Below the pieces are notes generated by a model that saw only the letters and a list, made by a program, of their open reading frames with translations, was not told the origin of the DNA and did no database searches. Positions 27,023 through 36,604 of a stretch of 64,000 nt of DNA are shown one piece after another (the stretch's first letter is position 1; each line of letters starts with the position of its first letter). The position numbers and the translations under genes are program-made. The stretch lies in assembly GCF_008017835.1 (NCBI RefSeq), contig NZ_VRLT01000056.1, positions 124,001 to 188,000 of the forward strand, given 5' to 3'. Origin of the DNA: Mesonia sp. HuA40 (GTDB lineage: Bacteria > Bacteroidota > Bacteroidia > Flavobacteriales > Flavobacteriaceae).

Positions 27023-28042
27023 TTATTTTTGGCGAAGATAGTGCTGGCAAACCCGTTTGATGCTAAGATTCAAATCGGTAAATTGAAAGTCTAAATGCTT
27101 TAGTAATTTTTCTGAGCTATACAGCCTCATGGTATCGCTGTTTCGTACAAAGGTTTTGCTGATGTGTTGTCGTGTGCCCAAAAGTTTTCTGCCTATAAAT
27201 TGTATGAACCACAACAAATATAGTATAGGTTTCTTGGCTTCAAATTTTGGAGCCGGCACTCCTAGTTGCAATGCTGCTTTTGTAAAAAAATCTTTAAATC
27301 CTAGCGATTGGTTAACAACGATAAACGACTCATTTTGTATAGGGCCCTGCATTAATAAAACCATAATTTTGCAAAGGTCTTGCACGTCGGTAAAACCCGT
27401 TTGTTTGGTAATGTAAAACTTTAGACCTTTTGCAATTTTTTGAAATAACCGACCACTACTTTGTTCATAGAATCCGGCTCCTAGAATAACGCCAGGATTA
27501 ACAATTATTACCGGTAGCTTTTCTTGAGAACCGCGCCATACTTCCATTTCGGCACCATACTTTGTGATGCTATAATTGCTGTAAACCCGATTGTTTTCTC
27601 GAATAGAGGTTTCGGTAATGGGGGTTGTAGGTTTTATCTCTTGCCCTAAAGTGGCAATAGAGCTAACGTGACATAGTTTTTGTACTCCAGCTGTAAGCGC
27701 GAGGTTTACTACGTTAGCCGTACCTTCAACATTAACTTTATACAGTTTTTTAAAACCACGATTAGAAGGTTCGTCGGCTACTAAGCCTGCACAATGGAAT
27801 ACCCATTTCACGTTTTGCATAGCCTTTTCTAGTTGAGGGATATCTAGAATAGAAAGTTTAACCCAATGTATCCGTTCTAAAAGCGAATGAGAAAGTTGAT
27901 AATAAGAAGCTAATAGCCTTAAGCTGTACTCTTTTTTATAATCTTCTCTATAAATCGCACGTATGTTACTTTCTTGCTTTTCAAGCAGTTCAGCCAGCAG
28001 GTGTGTGCCCACCAAACCTGTTGCTCCCGTCACTAAAATCAT
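27023..28042 (-). CDS. NAD-dependent epimerase/dehydratase-like (SDR) protein
   Basis: 339-residue extended short-chain dehydrogenase. The NAD(P)-binding motif is TGATGLVGTHLL at residues 5-16, and the catalytic YxxxK pair appears as YSITKYGAE near residue 158. It contains HVSSIATLG, typical of the 3-beta-HSD/dihydroflavonol reductase branch. It acts on a sugar nucleotide, sterol-like or other carbonyl substrate that cannot be told from sequence. It is a single-gene unit divergent from tyrS. Confidence 0.88.
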   Translation of the reverse strand: MILVTGATGLVGTHLLAELLEKQESNIRAIYREDYKKEYSLRLLASYYQLSHSLLERIHWVKLSILDIPQLEKAMQNVKWVFHCAGLVADEPSNRGFKKLYKVNVEGTANVVNLALTAGVQKLCHVSSIATLGQEIKPTTPITETSIRENNRVYSNYSITKYGAEMEVWRGSQEKLPVIIVNPGVILGAGFYEQSSGRLFQKIAKGLKFYITKQTGFTDVQDLCKIMVLLMQGPIQNESFIVVNQSLGFKDFFTKAALQLGVPAPKFEAKKPILYLLWFIQFIGRKLLGTRQHISKTFVRNSDTMRLYSSEKLLKHLDFQFTDLNLSIKRVCQHYLRQK

Positions 28043-28060
28043 AGTGTAAATATAGGAATT

Positions 28061-28095
28061 TTTGTGTTTAATAAATACAGAAACCAGTATCTTTG
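28061..28095 (+). promoter_or_regulatory. Likely promoter of tyrS
   Basis: TTTG at 28061-28064 (-33 element), 23 bases, then TATCTTTG at 28088-28095 (-7 element), which is within the spacing reported for Bacteroidota. The start codon follows 19 bases later at 28115. Confidence 0.6.
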
Positions 28096-28114
28096 CTAAG
28101 ATAAATCAGTAACA

Positions 28115-29413
28115 ATGGAGAATAAAAACTTTGTACAAGAACTCAAGTGGAGAGGTATGTTAAATGATGTGATGCCAGGAACAGAAGAGCATCTACTTGA
28201 AAAAATGCGTTCGGCTTATGTAGGTATAGATCCTACCGCAGATTCGCTGCATATTGGCCACTTGGTAGGTGTTATGATGCTGCGTCACTTTCAACTGGCG
28301 GGGCATAAACCAATGGCTTTAATAGGTGGTGCCACGGGTATGATTGGAGACCCTTCTGGAAAATCGGCAGAGCGTAATCTATTAGACGAAGAAACGCTTA
28401 AGCATAACCAAGACAGCATTAAAAAGCAATTAGAACGTTTTCTTGATTTTTCTGAAGGAGAAAACAACGCAATTTTGGTCAATAACTATGACTGGATGAA
28501 GAATTTTTCTTTTTTAGACTTTGCACGTGATATAGGTAAACATATCACGGTAAATTATATGATGGCAAAAGATTCTGTGAAGAAACGTTTTAGTGCTGAA
28601 TCTAAAGAAGGGATGAGTTTTACTGAATTTACTTATCAATTGATTCAAGGTTATGATTTTTTACACCTTTACCAGCAAAAAGATTGCACCTTACAAATGG
28701 GAGGTAGCGATCAATGGGGTAATATTACTACCGGTACAGAAATGATTAGAAGAATCGGTAAAGGTAAAGCCTATGCTTTAACCTGTCCGTTGATTACTAA
28801 AGCCGATGGTACAAAATTTGGAAAAACAGAAGGGGGTAATATTTGGTTAGATAAAGAGCGTACCTCACCCTACAAATTTTACCAATATTGGTTAAATACT
28901 AGCGATAAAGATGCCGAAAAATATATTAAGATATTTACCTTTTTAAGTCAGCAAGAAATCCAGAACCTTTTGAAAGAACATCAGGAGGCTCCTCATTTAC
29001 GTCTACTTCAAAAACGATTAGGAGAGGAGGTGACCAAAATGGTACACGGCGAAGAGGATTATGAAAAAGCTATTCAGGCCTCACAAGTCCTTTTTGGAAA
29101 GAGTACGTCAGAAGACTTAAAACAATTAGATAAAGCTACTTTTCTAGATGTCTTTGAAGGGGTGCCACAGGCAGTGGTGAGCAGAGCCGATATTAGGCAA
29201 GGCTTAGATATGATTGCAGCTCTCTCGGCTAAGACTAATTTTTTATCTAGTAATGGTGAAGCGAGAAGAGCTCTTCAAGCCAATAGTATTGCGGTAAATA
29301 AAGAAAAGGTAAAGGAGGATTTTGTTATTCAACTAGAAGATCTAATCAATGATCAATATGTGATTCTTAATAAAGGAAAGAAGAATACCTATATTATCGC
29401 TATTGCGGATTAA
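28115..29413 (+). CDS. tyrS: Tyrosyl-tRNA synthetase
   Basis: Class I synthetase charging tRNA-Tyr. The HIGH motif is HIGH at residues 46-49, and the KMSKS loop is KFGKT at 234-238, the usual bacterial TyrS variant. [11 protein letters not shown] is the tyrosine-binding region. A C-terminal S4-like domain (about 360-430) binds the tRNA. At 432 residues it has standard length. Upstream is a full Bacteroidota-type promoter and downstream a GC-rich hairpin. Confidence 0.97.
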   Translation: MENKNFVQELKWRGMLNDVMPGTEEHLLEKMRSAYVGIDPTADSLHIGHLVGVMMLRHFQLAGHKPMALIGGATGMIGDPSGKSAERNLLDEETLKHNQDSIKKQLERFLDFSEGENNAILVNNYDWMKNFSFLDFARDIGKHITVNYMMAKDSVKKRFSAESKEGMSFTEFTYQLIQGYDFLHLYQQKDCTLQMGGSDQWGNITTGTEMIRRIGKGKAYALTCPLITKADGTKFGKTEGGNIWLDKERTSPYKFYQYWLNTSDKDAEKYIKIFTFLSQQEIQNLLKEHQEAPHLRLLQKRLGEEVTKMVHGEEDYEKAIQASQVLFGKSTSEDLKQLDKATFLDVFEGVPQAVVSRADIRQGLDMIAALSAKTNFLSSNGEARRALQANSIAVNKEKVKEDFVIQLEDLINDQYVILNKGKKNTYIIAIAD

Positions 29414-29444
29414 ACCGAAGTTTTAAAATACCGGTATAAAAAAA

Positions 29445-29469
29445 GAAACCCCAGCACTGCTGGGGTTTC
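29445..29469 (+). terminator. Hairpin after tyrS (terminator-like, no T run)
   Basis: Ten-bp stem GAAACCCCAG / CTGGGGTTTC with a five-base loop. It is preceded by seven A but followed by CTACTAACTAACC and not by a T run on the plus strand, so it is better as a terminator for the minus strand (LuxE-like transcript) or as an RNA end stabiliser. Confidence 0.6.
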
Positions 29470-29490
29470 CTACTAACTAACCAATCTATT

Positions 29491-29511
29491 ATGAAAAAAC
29501 TTTCATCTTAG
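29491..29511 (+). other. Six-codon micro-ORF (MKKLSS) in a leader-like context
   Basis: ATG followed by Lys-Lys-Leu-Ser-Ser-TAG, preceded by CTAACTAACCAAT, which resembles the sequence before many Bacteroidota start codons. No plus-strand gene follows (the next gene, LuxE-like, is convergent). Too short to claim translation; it could be the leftover 5' end of a lost gene. Confidence 0.2.
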
Positions 29512-29571
29512 CATAATATAAGACGAATTTAAGGCAAAAAACTTACATTTAAAAATAACTTTAACAAAATT

Positions 29572-30555
29572 TTATAATAAAAGTAAATTACAGCCGCGAA
29601 TATCACTTGCGTCAAAGCGGCCAATAACCCTGAATTCATTGGCGTTGAGCTTACTTCCGAGGTCTTGTGTTGCAATAAAAGAACATGAGTGCAAATTGGC
29701 TAAATCAATGACGTTTATACCTCCAGTTTTTCCGTTTTTAAGAATTCTAGTGGGTTCTTCAGGATCACGTATTAAAATATCCATCCAGGCTGCCGGTTTA
29801 AATATTCCTTCTCCCTTCGAGTACGCCTGTGAGAGCAGTTCTGTCATTCCGTATTCACTATGAATGTTTGATAAATTAAATGCTCTACCAATTACTTGAT
29901 GCAATTCTTTCCGAATCATTTCTTTTCGTCTGCCTTTCATGCCTCCCGTTTCCATTATTATTGTGTGCTTTAATTCCATCGGAAACTGCTCGGCTAGATC
30001 CAATAAGGCAAAAGAAACACCTAATAATAAAGTTTTTTGTTTTTGTGACTCTAGCAATTTTAAGGTTTGCACTAATTCTTCTAAATTGTTGAGGTAAAAT
30101 CCGCTTTTAGCATGATTGCTTTCTGCGATTAAATCTTGCGCCATAAAAATGAGAGAGGAGCCTTCTCTTTCTAAATACGCAGGTAACAGAGCTAGTACAG
30201 CATAGTCTTTAATATTGCCGTAAAATTGTTTAAAAGTAGTTCTAAAGCTTTTTTTATAAAGGTTAAGCTCATTTACATAGTGTTTGCTAGTTGTCTGACC
30301 TGTGGTTCCGCTACTACTAAAGACTACTTCGGCAGGGGTGCTTGCACTATATATTTTATTGGATTTAAAAAACTGAATGGGTAAAAAGGGAATCTCCTCT
30401 TTTTGGTTTACCTGTTCTGGTGCTACCTTAAGGTAATCGCAAAACTGTTTGTAAATTGGTACTTTATGGTATTGATATTGGAAAACTTCAAGACAAACCT
30501 CGTCAAAAGTACGCTGGTTGGAAATGGCAAATATTTTATTTTCTAATTTCGTCAT
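29572..30555 (-). CDS. LuxE/PaaK-like acyl-protein synthetase or acyltransferase
   Basis: 327-residue protein of the adenylate-forming superfamily. The glycine/serine/threonine-rich AMP-binding loop is FSSSGTTGQTTSKH near residue 85, and METGGMKGRRKEM and SEYGMTELLSQAYS are later core motifs (the second normally binds the adenylate). It matches LuxE, which activates fatty acids for the bioluminescence reductase, but there is no luxCDAB here. In Flavobacteriia it is an orphan with unknown acid substrate. It is the last gene on the minus strand after the T9SS protein gene, separated by a terminator. Confidence 0.85.
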   Translation of the reverse strand: MTKLENKIFAISNQRTFDEVCLEVFQYQYHKVPIYKQFCDYLKVAPEQVNQKEEIPFLPIQFFKSNKIYSASTPAEVVFSSSGTTGQTTSKHYVNELNLYKKSFRTTFKQFYGNIKDYAVLALLPAYLEREGSSLIFMAQDLIAESNHAKSGFYLNNLEELVQTLKLLESQKQKTLLLGVSFALLDLAEQFPMELKHTIIMETGGMKGRRKEMIRKELHQVIGRAFNLSNIHSEYGMTELLSQAYSKGEGIFKPAAWMDILIRDPEEPTRILKNGKTGGINVIDLANLHSCSFIATQDLGSKLNANEFRVIGRFDASDIRGCNLLLL

Positions 30556-30587
30556 TTTGCGAATGCATTTGCGGCAAAATTACGAAT

Positions 30588-30620
30588 AAAAAAAGCGCTC
30601 TGGTGTAGAGCGCTTTTTTT
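30588..30620 (-). terminator. Terminator of the T9SS-protein transcript
   Basis: Stem AAAAAAAGCGCTCT / AGAGCGCTTTTTTT around loop GGTGT. It is symmetric, so it works in both directions; on the minus strand it ends the transcript coming from the secreted protein gene before the LuxE-like gene. Confidence 0.9.
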
Positions 30621-30639
30621 AATTGAGAAACGAATTAAA

Positions 30640-32373
30640 TTATTCTACAATTAACTTTTGGGTTACAGTGTTACCATCTGCTTTGATTTGTACCAAGTAC
30701 ATACCAGCAGCAAAGTTAGAAACGTCGATAGTTTTTACAGCGTTATTTGCCTTAAAAATTCGCTCTCCTAAAATTGTGTAAACACTCACTTCTACCTGAT
30801 TTAAATCGCGGTATTCTAAGTTAACCACAGCTCCTTTAGCAGGGTTAGGATACATATTGATTTTGCTTAATAGCTCGATAGATTGAGTAGATAAAGCAGC
30901 ATTAAAATCGTTTGAACTTCTTGGGAATATTTGAGCAGTTACGTTTGTTCCGTCATCATAAGATGAAGCGATTCCTACTACATTTTGGTATTGTCCCGCG
31001 ATTACGGTACCAATATAATCTGCACTGTAGAAGTTGGTTCTTAATACAGTATTATCATTACCATCATTTAAAGTATAGTTAGTACCAGTAGCAAAAGTTG
31101 CTGTACCGTCTGCTTCGGTAATGGTAACGTTTTGAAATGCAATTAACTCAGACTCATACATCTCAGGATTAGCATTATAAGCACTGATAGTAAGAATTTG
31201 TGGAGCAACGTTATTACCTGTTGAAGTAGCTGCACCTGGATCGGTTTCTGGTACAAATTGCATAATACCACCAAACTCGGTTAAGGTACCCTCAATTCCT
31301 GTAATTCCGTCACCTATGTTATAAGTTGTAGTAATGATACCGTTATTATCATCAATTAAAATTGCAGCAGTAGCATCTTGAATATACTTCTGGCCTCTAA
31401 AAGATTGTTGCATAGTAAGTACAGCTTCACCAGTTAAGATGTATTTCTCGTTTAAGGTTTGTGTTCTTAAGGTAGCTAAATCTGCTATAGGAGTAGACGG
31501 GTCACAAGTAGGAGAAGTTATGGTTCCTGAAATGTTACAGTTAGCACTGGTAATGGTATAGTTTAAGTCGGTTCCTTCGGTAATACCAGAAATAGTAACC
31601 GTACCTGTTGCTTGTGTATTGGCATCGTCACCTCCTAAAGTACCTTCATTAAGGTTAAGCGTATAAGTTTCTGTTCCTCCACCTGAAAATGAAGCAGTAA
31701 CGGTATACGTGTCTGTACCACTAGTTTTTGCATCACAACTTACGTCTGTAATAGTAAAGCTTAATGGGCATGGAGTACCAGCTGTAGTATAAGTTCCTAA
31801 ACCAATGATGCTCTCAAAAGTAGCACCACCTTGGCAAGTACCTAAACCATCTAATGATCCGTTATAGAAATCCCAATCTGCTGCGGCAAATGTACCAGCC
31901 GTAGTACCAGACTTACGCTTAGAGTAGCCATCTTTGTATTCCCAAACTTCTCCTGTACCGTCTTGGCTGTCTACGCCGTACTCATCTACAGAAACGCCGG
32001 GGTTGCTATCTAAAACTAGGCGAATACGGTCATCACCGTTAAAACTCATTACACTTGCTGTAGTAGCAAAAGTATTGGTCGCGCTGGGAAACTCGGTTGC
32101 AAAACTCGGGTCATCTGCATACACATAAGCAAAAGCATCGGTAAGAGTACCAAGAGAAGCTAAGTTTAAAGCGTTACCCCAAGTGGTATTGGCATTGGTT
32201 TGGTTCTCTAAAGAATACAAAGAAAAATCTACAGTACCTTGAGCGTAGATTTCTAAAACTTTAGGATTACCACCTGAACAATCCCCATCGGAAATCATGG
32301 TAATAATAGGTCCTTGAGCAAAACTAAATAAGCCTGTAAGGAGCATGAAAGTTAAAAAAGTAATTTTTTGCAT
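30640..32373 (-). CDS. T9SS-secreted protein with lamin-tail-like and DUF5689 domains
   Basis: 577-residue exported protein. Order: signal peptide (1 to about 19, ending FSFAQ); a lamin-tail-like beta-sandwich (about 25-190) containing VLEIYAQGTVDFSLYSLEN; an Ig-like segment with Cys residues (about 200-300); a DUF5689 domain (about 300-470, with KYILTGEAVLTM); and a C-terminal type IX sorting tail (about 500-577, with MYPNPAKG and GMYLVQIKADG). It is therefore expected at the cell surface or in the medium. Related proteins with these domains often also carry an endonuclease/phosphatase domain; none is seen here. Start: ATG 32373, because the extra codons back to 32400 precede the signal peptide. 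Confidence 0.85.
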   Translation of the reverse strand: MQKITFLTFMLLTGLFSFAQGPIITMISDGDCSGGNPKVLEIYAQGTVDFSLYSLENQTNANTTWGNALNLASLGTLTDAFAYVYADDPSFATEFPSATNTFATTASVMSFNGDDRIRLVLDSNPGVSVDEYGVDSQDGTGEVWEYKDGYSKRKSGTTAGTFAAADWDFYNGSLDGLGTCQGGATFESIIGLGTYTTAGTPCPLSFTITDVSCDAKTSGTDTYTVTASFSGGGTETYTLNLNEGTLGGDDANTQATGTVTISGITEGTDLNYTITSANCNISGTITSPTCDPSTPIADLATLRTQTLNEKYILTGEAVLTMQQSFRGQKYIQDATAAILIDDNNGIITTTYNIGDGITGIEGTLTEFGGIMQFVPETDPGAATSTGNNVAPQILTISAYNANPEMYESELIAFQNVTITEADGTATFATGTNYTLNDGNDNTVLRTNFYSADYIGTVIAGQYQNVVGIASSYDDGTNVTAQIFPRSSNDFNAALSTQSIELLSKINMYPNPAKGAVVNLEYRDLNQVEVSVYTILGERIFKANNAVKTIDVSNFAAGMYLVQIKADGNTVTQKLIVE

Positions 32374-32397
32374 AATAAATTTATTTAATGATGTCAT

Positions 32398-32405
32398 CAA
32401 AGGTA
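32398..32405 (-). promoter_or_regulatory. Possible -7 element for the T9SS-secreted protein gene
   Basis: CAAAGGTA on the plus strand reads TACCTTTG on the minus strand, a TAnnTTTG match, 24 bases before the start at 32373. An inverted repeat GTACA-N4-TGTAC (32403-32416) lies directly upstream and could bind a regulator. No -33 TTG was seen. Confidence 0.35.
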
Positions 32406-32529
32406 CAAATATGTACTAGGATTTGGTATGATTTTAATCAATTTTTTTATTTCTTAACTAATCGGGCGATAATATATATGTCTGATTGCTAATTGATTAA
32501 AAACTAATTTTAGATTTTATTTATTTATC

Positions 32530-32558
32530 AGCAGGAAAGTTTTTAAAACTTTCCCGCT
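32530..32558 (-). terminator. Hairpin after the beta-helix lipoprotein gene
   Basis: AGC-A-GGAAAGTTT / AAACTTTCC-C-GCT with loop TTA and one A/C mismatch, just past the minus-strand stop of the lipoprotein gene. No clear T run follows on the minus strand, so it may be an mRNA-end hairpin instead of a full terminator. Confidence 0.55.
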
Positions 32559-32571
32559 GTTATTGTGTGAG

Positions 32572-33741
32572 TTACTGATTGAATCCGCCTTGAGCCGAGA
32601 AATTAGTCCAATTGTCAAAAGCGCTTTCATCTGCACCACTTGCTGCAGGGTTTTCATCGATTAATTGAGAGGCAATGTCGGTCTGATCTACGTTATTAAC
32701 CACTAAGTTGTTGTACTGGTCAAAGAAAGTATTGGTAAAAGATAATTCACCATTATTTACTTCTTGTGTTTGATCGTTTACAAAAATCATACTGTCATAA
32801 TTATATCCTACGATGTTGTCAAAAATACCAGCAGTACCTTGCTTTAAATCAAATGCGGCTTTACCTGGTCTATTGTGTCCTCGTAGGGTTACATTACTTA
32901 CTTGTGCACCAGAGCGTGGGCTAGCATTGTTTTCTCCACTTCTGTTGGCTAATTCAAAAGCAAAATCTCCAGTAGCATCGTATTGGTAAATCACAACGTT
33001 GTTTAAGCTTCCGCGGAAACCTTCATCCCAATCGATTGAATCATCTTCCATTCCTACGGCTGAAAGGTTTTTGGCATTTACCGTACCTCCATAAAATTCA
33101 AAACCGTCATCTGCGCCTTCAAATGCTTCGCAATACTCTACTACAGTACCGCTTCCCACTGCAAAAAACGAGAAAGCATTGAATTCAAATTGACCATCTG
33201 AAGAGGCTTGACCGGCATACTCAACACGAACATATCGTAAAACTCCAGAGTTGTCGTTATCGTCGTTTCCGCCATAAGGCAACTGTCCTGCTTCAGATAA
33301 AGAAGTGCCGCCGGGAGCGTTCATTTTAGCTTTACCGTGTATGCCAATACCACCCCAATCGCCATCGCCTCCTTCTGCATTTTTATTTTCAGAAGTAAAT
33401 ACAATTGGCTCTTGTGCTGTACCTTCAGCCATTATTTTACCACCTTGCTCAACGAACAAAAGGTTGATTCCGGCAGCTTGATCTTCGGCAGTTACCGTAA
33501 AAGTAGTACCTTTTTCTATGGTTAAAGTAGCACCATCTTTAACAGAGACCGCTCCGCGAAGAGCGTAATTTCCTTTAGGAACAAATAAGTCTTGCGTGAT
33601 GTCACCTGCAAGTACGTCACCTTGAAGAATATCCTCATTCACAGGGTTGTTGCTTGAGTTTCCTTCGTCATCGCTGCTGCACGAGAACAGCATACCCAAA
33701 AGGGCTGTGGCTAAAATTGTTTTGCTGATTGTTTTTTTCAT
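32572..33741 (-). CDS. Surface beta-helix lipoprotein
   Basis: 389-residue protein with a lipoprotein signal (GMLFSCSSDDEG; Cys21). Acidic residues after the Cys (SSDDEG) resemble the Bacteroidota signal for export to the cell surface. The body has repeating valine/glycine-rich turns (for example GAVSVKDGATLTIEKGTTF, FVEQGGKIMAEG) typical of a right-handed parallel beta-helix, as in polysaccharide-binding or lyase folds. No catalytic residues were identified. Directly after the TonB receptor gene (18-base gap), it probably works as its partner, in the place a SusD-like protein would occupy. That role is inferred. Confidence 0.75.
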   Translation of the reverse strand: MKKTISKTILATALLGMLFSCSSDDEGNSSNNPVNEDILQGDVLAGDITQDLFVPKGNYALRGAVSVKDGATLTIEKGTTFTVTAEDQAAGINLLFVEQGGKIMAEGTAQEPIVFTSENKNAEGGDGDWGGIGIHGKAKMNAPGGTSLSEAGQLPYGGNDDNDNSGVLRYVRVEYAGQASSDGQFEFNAFSFFAVGSGTVVEYCEAFEGADDGFEFYGGTVNAKNLSAVGMEDDSIDWDEGFRGSLNNVVIYQYDATGDFAFELANRSGENNASPRSGAQVSNVTLRGHNRPGKAAFDLKQGTAGIFDNIVGYNYDSMIFVNDQTQEVNNGELSFTNTFFDQYNNLVVNNVDQTDIASQLIDENPAASGADESAFDNWTNFSAQGGFNQ

Positions 33742-33759
33742 TGTTTTAAAATTTAAAGG

Positions 33760-36558
33760 TTAAAATGTATATGTAAAGTTTAATCCAAAAGTAATTCCCT
33801 GGTCAAAACGTTCAATTTGATTGCTAAAGCGGTCGGGAAAACGAACGTTTTGCGTTGGGTCTTGTGTAAATAAAGTTTCTTCATTTAAGAGGTTACGTAC
33901 AGTGAGTTTAACACCAAACCTTTTGTTGAATTGGGTGTTCCAGGTAAGATCTAATTGGTTGAGAGGTTTTTCATAAATCTCGTCTGCACCTTCAACTCCA
34001 ACGGCATAGATACGTTTTCCGTAGGTGTTAAAAATCAGGTTGATTTTAGATTCTAGTTGCTCTTTATCAAATAATTGATAGCCTAAATCGGCATTTAAGC
34101 CCCAGTTAGAAGCACCTTGTAATTTTCTCTCTTTATGGGTAACCACTGCAAAACGAGGGTCATTCTCGTCGGCCTGAGCCTTTGAATTCATAAGTATTGC
34201 ATTTAAACCAAATTGCCAAGGTTTAAGCTGATCAATTTTACTAACATTCCCTAGGTTTAATTTCATTTCAAATTCCAATCCGTAAAGGTGGGCGCTTTCA
34301 AAATTGTCGAAAAAGGTACGGTAACCAACCGAGGTAGAACGCGCCAAACGCTCAATAGGATTTTTTAAATACTTACCAAATGCGGTTACGGCAAGTAGCT
34401 CGGCATTACTAGGGAAAATTTCGTACTTGATGTCTAGGTTATAATTGGTAGAGTTTAATAAATCGGGGTTACCAATTACTTGATTGCCATCACCATTTTG
34501 GTATACTGTGGGTAAAATTTCGCGTAAGCGTGGTCTGGTATTGGTGATTGATGAGGTGAAACGCAAATTAGACAACTCGTTTAAACTGTATTTTAAATTT
34601 AAAGATGGATTGATATCTAGCGGATCATACTTAATCTTGCTAAAGGGGGTGTCGGGACGGTCTAAAGGCTCACGATAGCTGATCTCTCGTATAGCTTTTT
34701 CTACGCGTACCCCTGCTTCTAAGACTATTTTTTTCCATTGTCTGTTGAATTGTAAATAACCCGCATGAATACCTTGGGTGATTTCACTTTTGGCAGTCGG
34801 ATCAAATGTACTCGAATAACTTAAAAACCCGTTGGCAAATCCTGTCTCGAAGAAATCTTGTGGGTTGTTGGTATTCAATGCGGGAAGATCGTTGGTATTA
34901 ACTTGGGCAGTAATAAATTTATTAAAGAAGTCATGGGTAATTAGATCGGTTTGATAACCTATCTCTAGATGACCCATAAAATCTTCTGATTCGGTAGGGA
35001 GTAATCCTAAGCGGTAAGCTACTCTAGCATTAAAGTTCTGGTTGTCTAATTCTTGGTAAAACTTAAAAGGATTAATCCCATTAGTGGTAATGTACTCTGC
35101 ATCTTCGCCTACTCCAGCAGCACGTAGTACACGTCTATCAGGTACTTGATTATTTCCGAGACCAACAGCGCTGGCAAAGTGTAATTCTTGTCTTTTTCCG
35201 TCTAGAGCATATTTACCTAAAAGTTGAAAATTTACTTGCTGATTCTCGGTATACCGCATATCTCGAATAAAAAAATCTCGATTATTCAACTGGGTAAATC
35301 CATCATTTCGGCCATAGGCTTCTCGAATGAAATTAGAACTGTTTTGTAGATAAATTGTATTAAAGGTTAGATCTAATTTTTCATATAAATTGTAGTCTAA
35401 ACTTAGCAAAGCCGATTTTTGTGTACGGTACTCATAGGTAGATGAGGTAAAATCTTGTCCGGCTGTACCTTCAGAGTTCAAAGTACGTTCAACACCGTCT
35501 TGGGCGCGATGTGAATTTCTAAAATTCATACTTAAAACCATACCAAGATTACTATTGTCTGAACTAAAAAGGCGCTGACCGTGGGTAATCCCAAAGCGTG
35601 TGTCTAGTGGTGCTTTTCTTTTTTTTGGTGTCCAAGAGGTCGAAAAAAGCTCACCCGATTCACCCGGTGAAGCACTGTAACTCAGGTCGCCAATTTCAGA
35701 AGGTAATGCACGCGAGTCACCCGTGTAACCAAATAATTCGGTTCCGCTGGCATCATCGGTATAAAAATCTTTAAAAGTGGTTTTCGTATTATAATTTACG
35801 CCAAAATTTATTTGTGTTTTAGGCTTAGCAGGAGCTTTTGGTGTATTTATTTTAAAGGTAGCTCCGGCAAAATCACTATACAAATTGGGAGAGAAAGTTT
35901 TTAAGACATCAACCGAACTTACAATCGAAGTGGCGATATAGCTAAGCGGAATGATTTTGAAATCGGGATCAGAGGAGGCTAATGGCAAGCCGTTTACCAA
36001 TAAGTAGTTGTAACGGTCATCTAATCCGCGCACAAAGACACCACGATCTTGAACCATAGTAATTCCTGACACTTTAGAGACGCCTTGTTCTACATTGCTT
36101 ACAGCTTTTCGCGATAATTCTTCGGCACCAATCGATTGCTGCATCTGAATCGCATTTTTTTGATCGAGTAAAAGGGCTACTTCAGAGTCTCTGCTCTTTA
36201 CTGCAGTAATCATTACTTCTTCTAATGCTGCTGCACTCGATTTTAACCCAGTGCTTAAACGTGTAGTTTGATTGGCTTTAATAATAACTCCAGGAATGCT
36301 TACGGTTTCATACCCAACAAAACTGAATATAACAGTATAGGTACCTTCAGGTATTTGGGTAATTTCATAATTTCCATCAAAATCAGAGGTGGTACCTTTG
36401 TTGGTGCCTTTAAGAGTAATGTTGGCAAAGGGTAGAGGTTCATTGTTCACTTCCTCATCGGTAAGGTTACCGCTAATGCTTCCAAATTCTTGCGCCCAGA
36501 CCAGCGGTGTTAGGCAAATTAATAATAATGTTAATGTAGTTTTCATTGCAGTTTTCAT
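33760..36558 (-). CDS. TonB-dependent outer-membrane receptor
   Basis: 932-residue active-transport barrel of the outer membrane. Signal peptide to about residue 22 (PLVWAQ), a carboxypeptidase-like regulatory domain (about 25-105, with SGNLTDEE and GTTSDFDGNYEI), a plug domain (about 125-250, with RGLDDRYNYLLVNGLPLASSDPD), then the 22-strand barrel ending in GITFGLNFTYTF with terminal Phe. Such receptors import large or scarce nutrients with TonB energy. The ligand is unknown. It is divergent from a PhoB-type regulator and followed by the beta-helix lipoprotein, suggesting a phosphorus-related uptake role (inference). The start may be ATG 36558 or 36546. Confidence 0.92.
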   Translation of the reverse strand: MKTAMKTTLTLLLICLTPLVWAQEFGSISGNLTDEEVNNEPLPFANITLKGTNKGTTSDFDGNYEITQIPEGTYTVIFSFVGYETVSIPGVIIKANQTTRLSTGLKSSAAALEEVMITAVKSRDSEVALLLDQKNAIQMQQSIGAEELSRKAVSNVEQGVSKVSGITMVQDRGVFVRGLDDRYNYLLVNGLPLASSDPDFKIIPLSYIATSIVSSVDVLKTFSPNLYSDFAGATFKINTPKAPAKPKTQINFGVNYNTKTTFKDFYTDDASGTELFGYTGDSRALPSEIGDLSYSASPGESGELFSTSWTPKKRKAPLDTRFGITHGQRLFSSDNSNLGMVLSMNFRNSHRAQDGVERTLNSEGTAGQDFTSSTYEYRTQKSALLSLDYNLYEKLDLTFNTIYLQNSSNFIREAYGRNDGFTQLNNRDFFIRDMRYTENQQVNFQLLGKYALDGKRQELHFASAVGLGNNQVPDRRVLRAAGVGEDAEYITTNGINPFKFYQELDNQNFNARVAYRLGLLPTESEDFMGHLEIGYQTDLITHDFFNKFITAQVNTNDLPALNTNNPQDFFETGFANGFLSYSSTFDPTAKSEITQGIHAGYLQFNRQWKKIVLEAGVRVEKAIREISYREPLDRPDTPFSKIKYDPLDINPSLNLKYSLNELSNLRFTSSITNTRPRLREILPTVYQNGDGNQVIGNPDLLNSTNYNLDIKYEIFPSNAELLAVTAFGKYLKNPIERLARSTSVGYRTFFDNFESAHLYGLEFEMKLNLGNVSKIDQLKPWQFGLNAILMNSKAQADENDPRFAVVTHKERKLQGASNWGLNADLGYQLFDKEQLESKINLIFNTYGKRIYAVGVEGADEIYEKPLNQLDLTWNTQFNKRFGVKLTVRNLLNEETLFTQDPTQNVRFPDRFSNQIERFDQGITFGLNFTYTF

Positions 36559-36566
36559 TTACGCTG

Positions 36567-36574
36567 CAAAGAAA
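36567..36574 (-). promoter_or_regulatory. Weak -7-like element for the TonB receptor gene
   Basis: Plus-strand CAAAGAAA reads TTTCTTTG on the minus strand, one mismatch from TAnnTTTG, nine bases before the receptor start. The PhoB-like repeat array lies about 31 bases further upstream, where an activator would be expected. Confidence 0.35.
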
Positions 36575-36604
36575 TTTTATAATCACAAGAAAAAAGTTAT
36601 CCCG

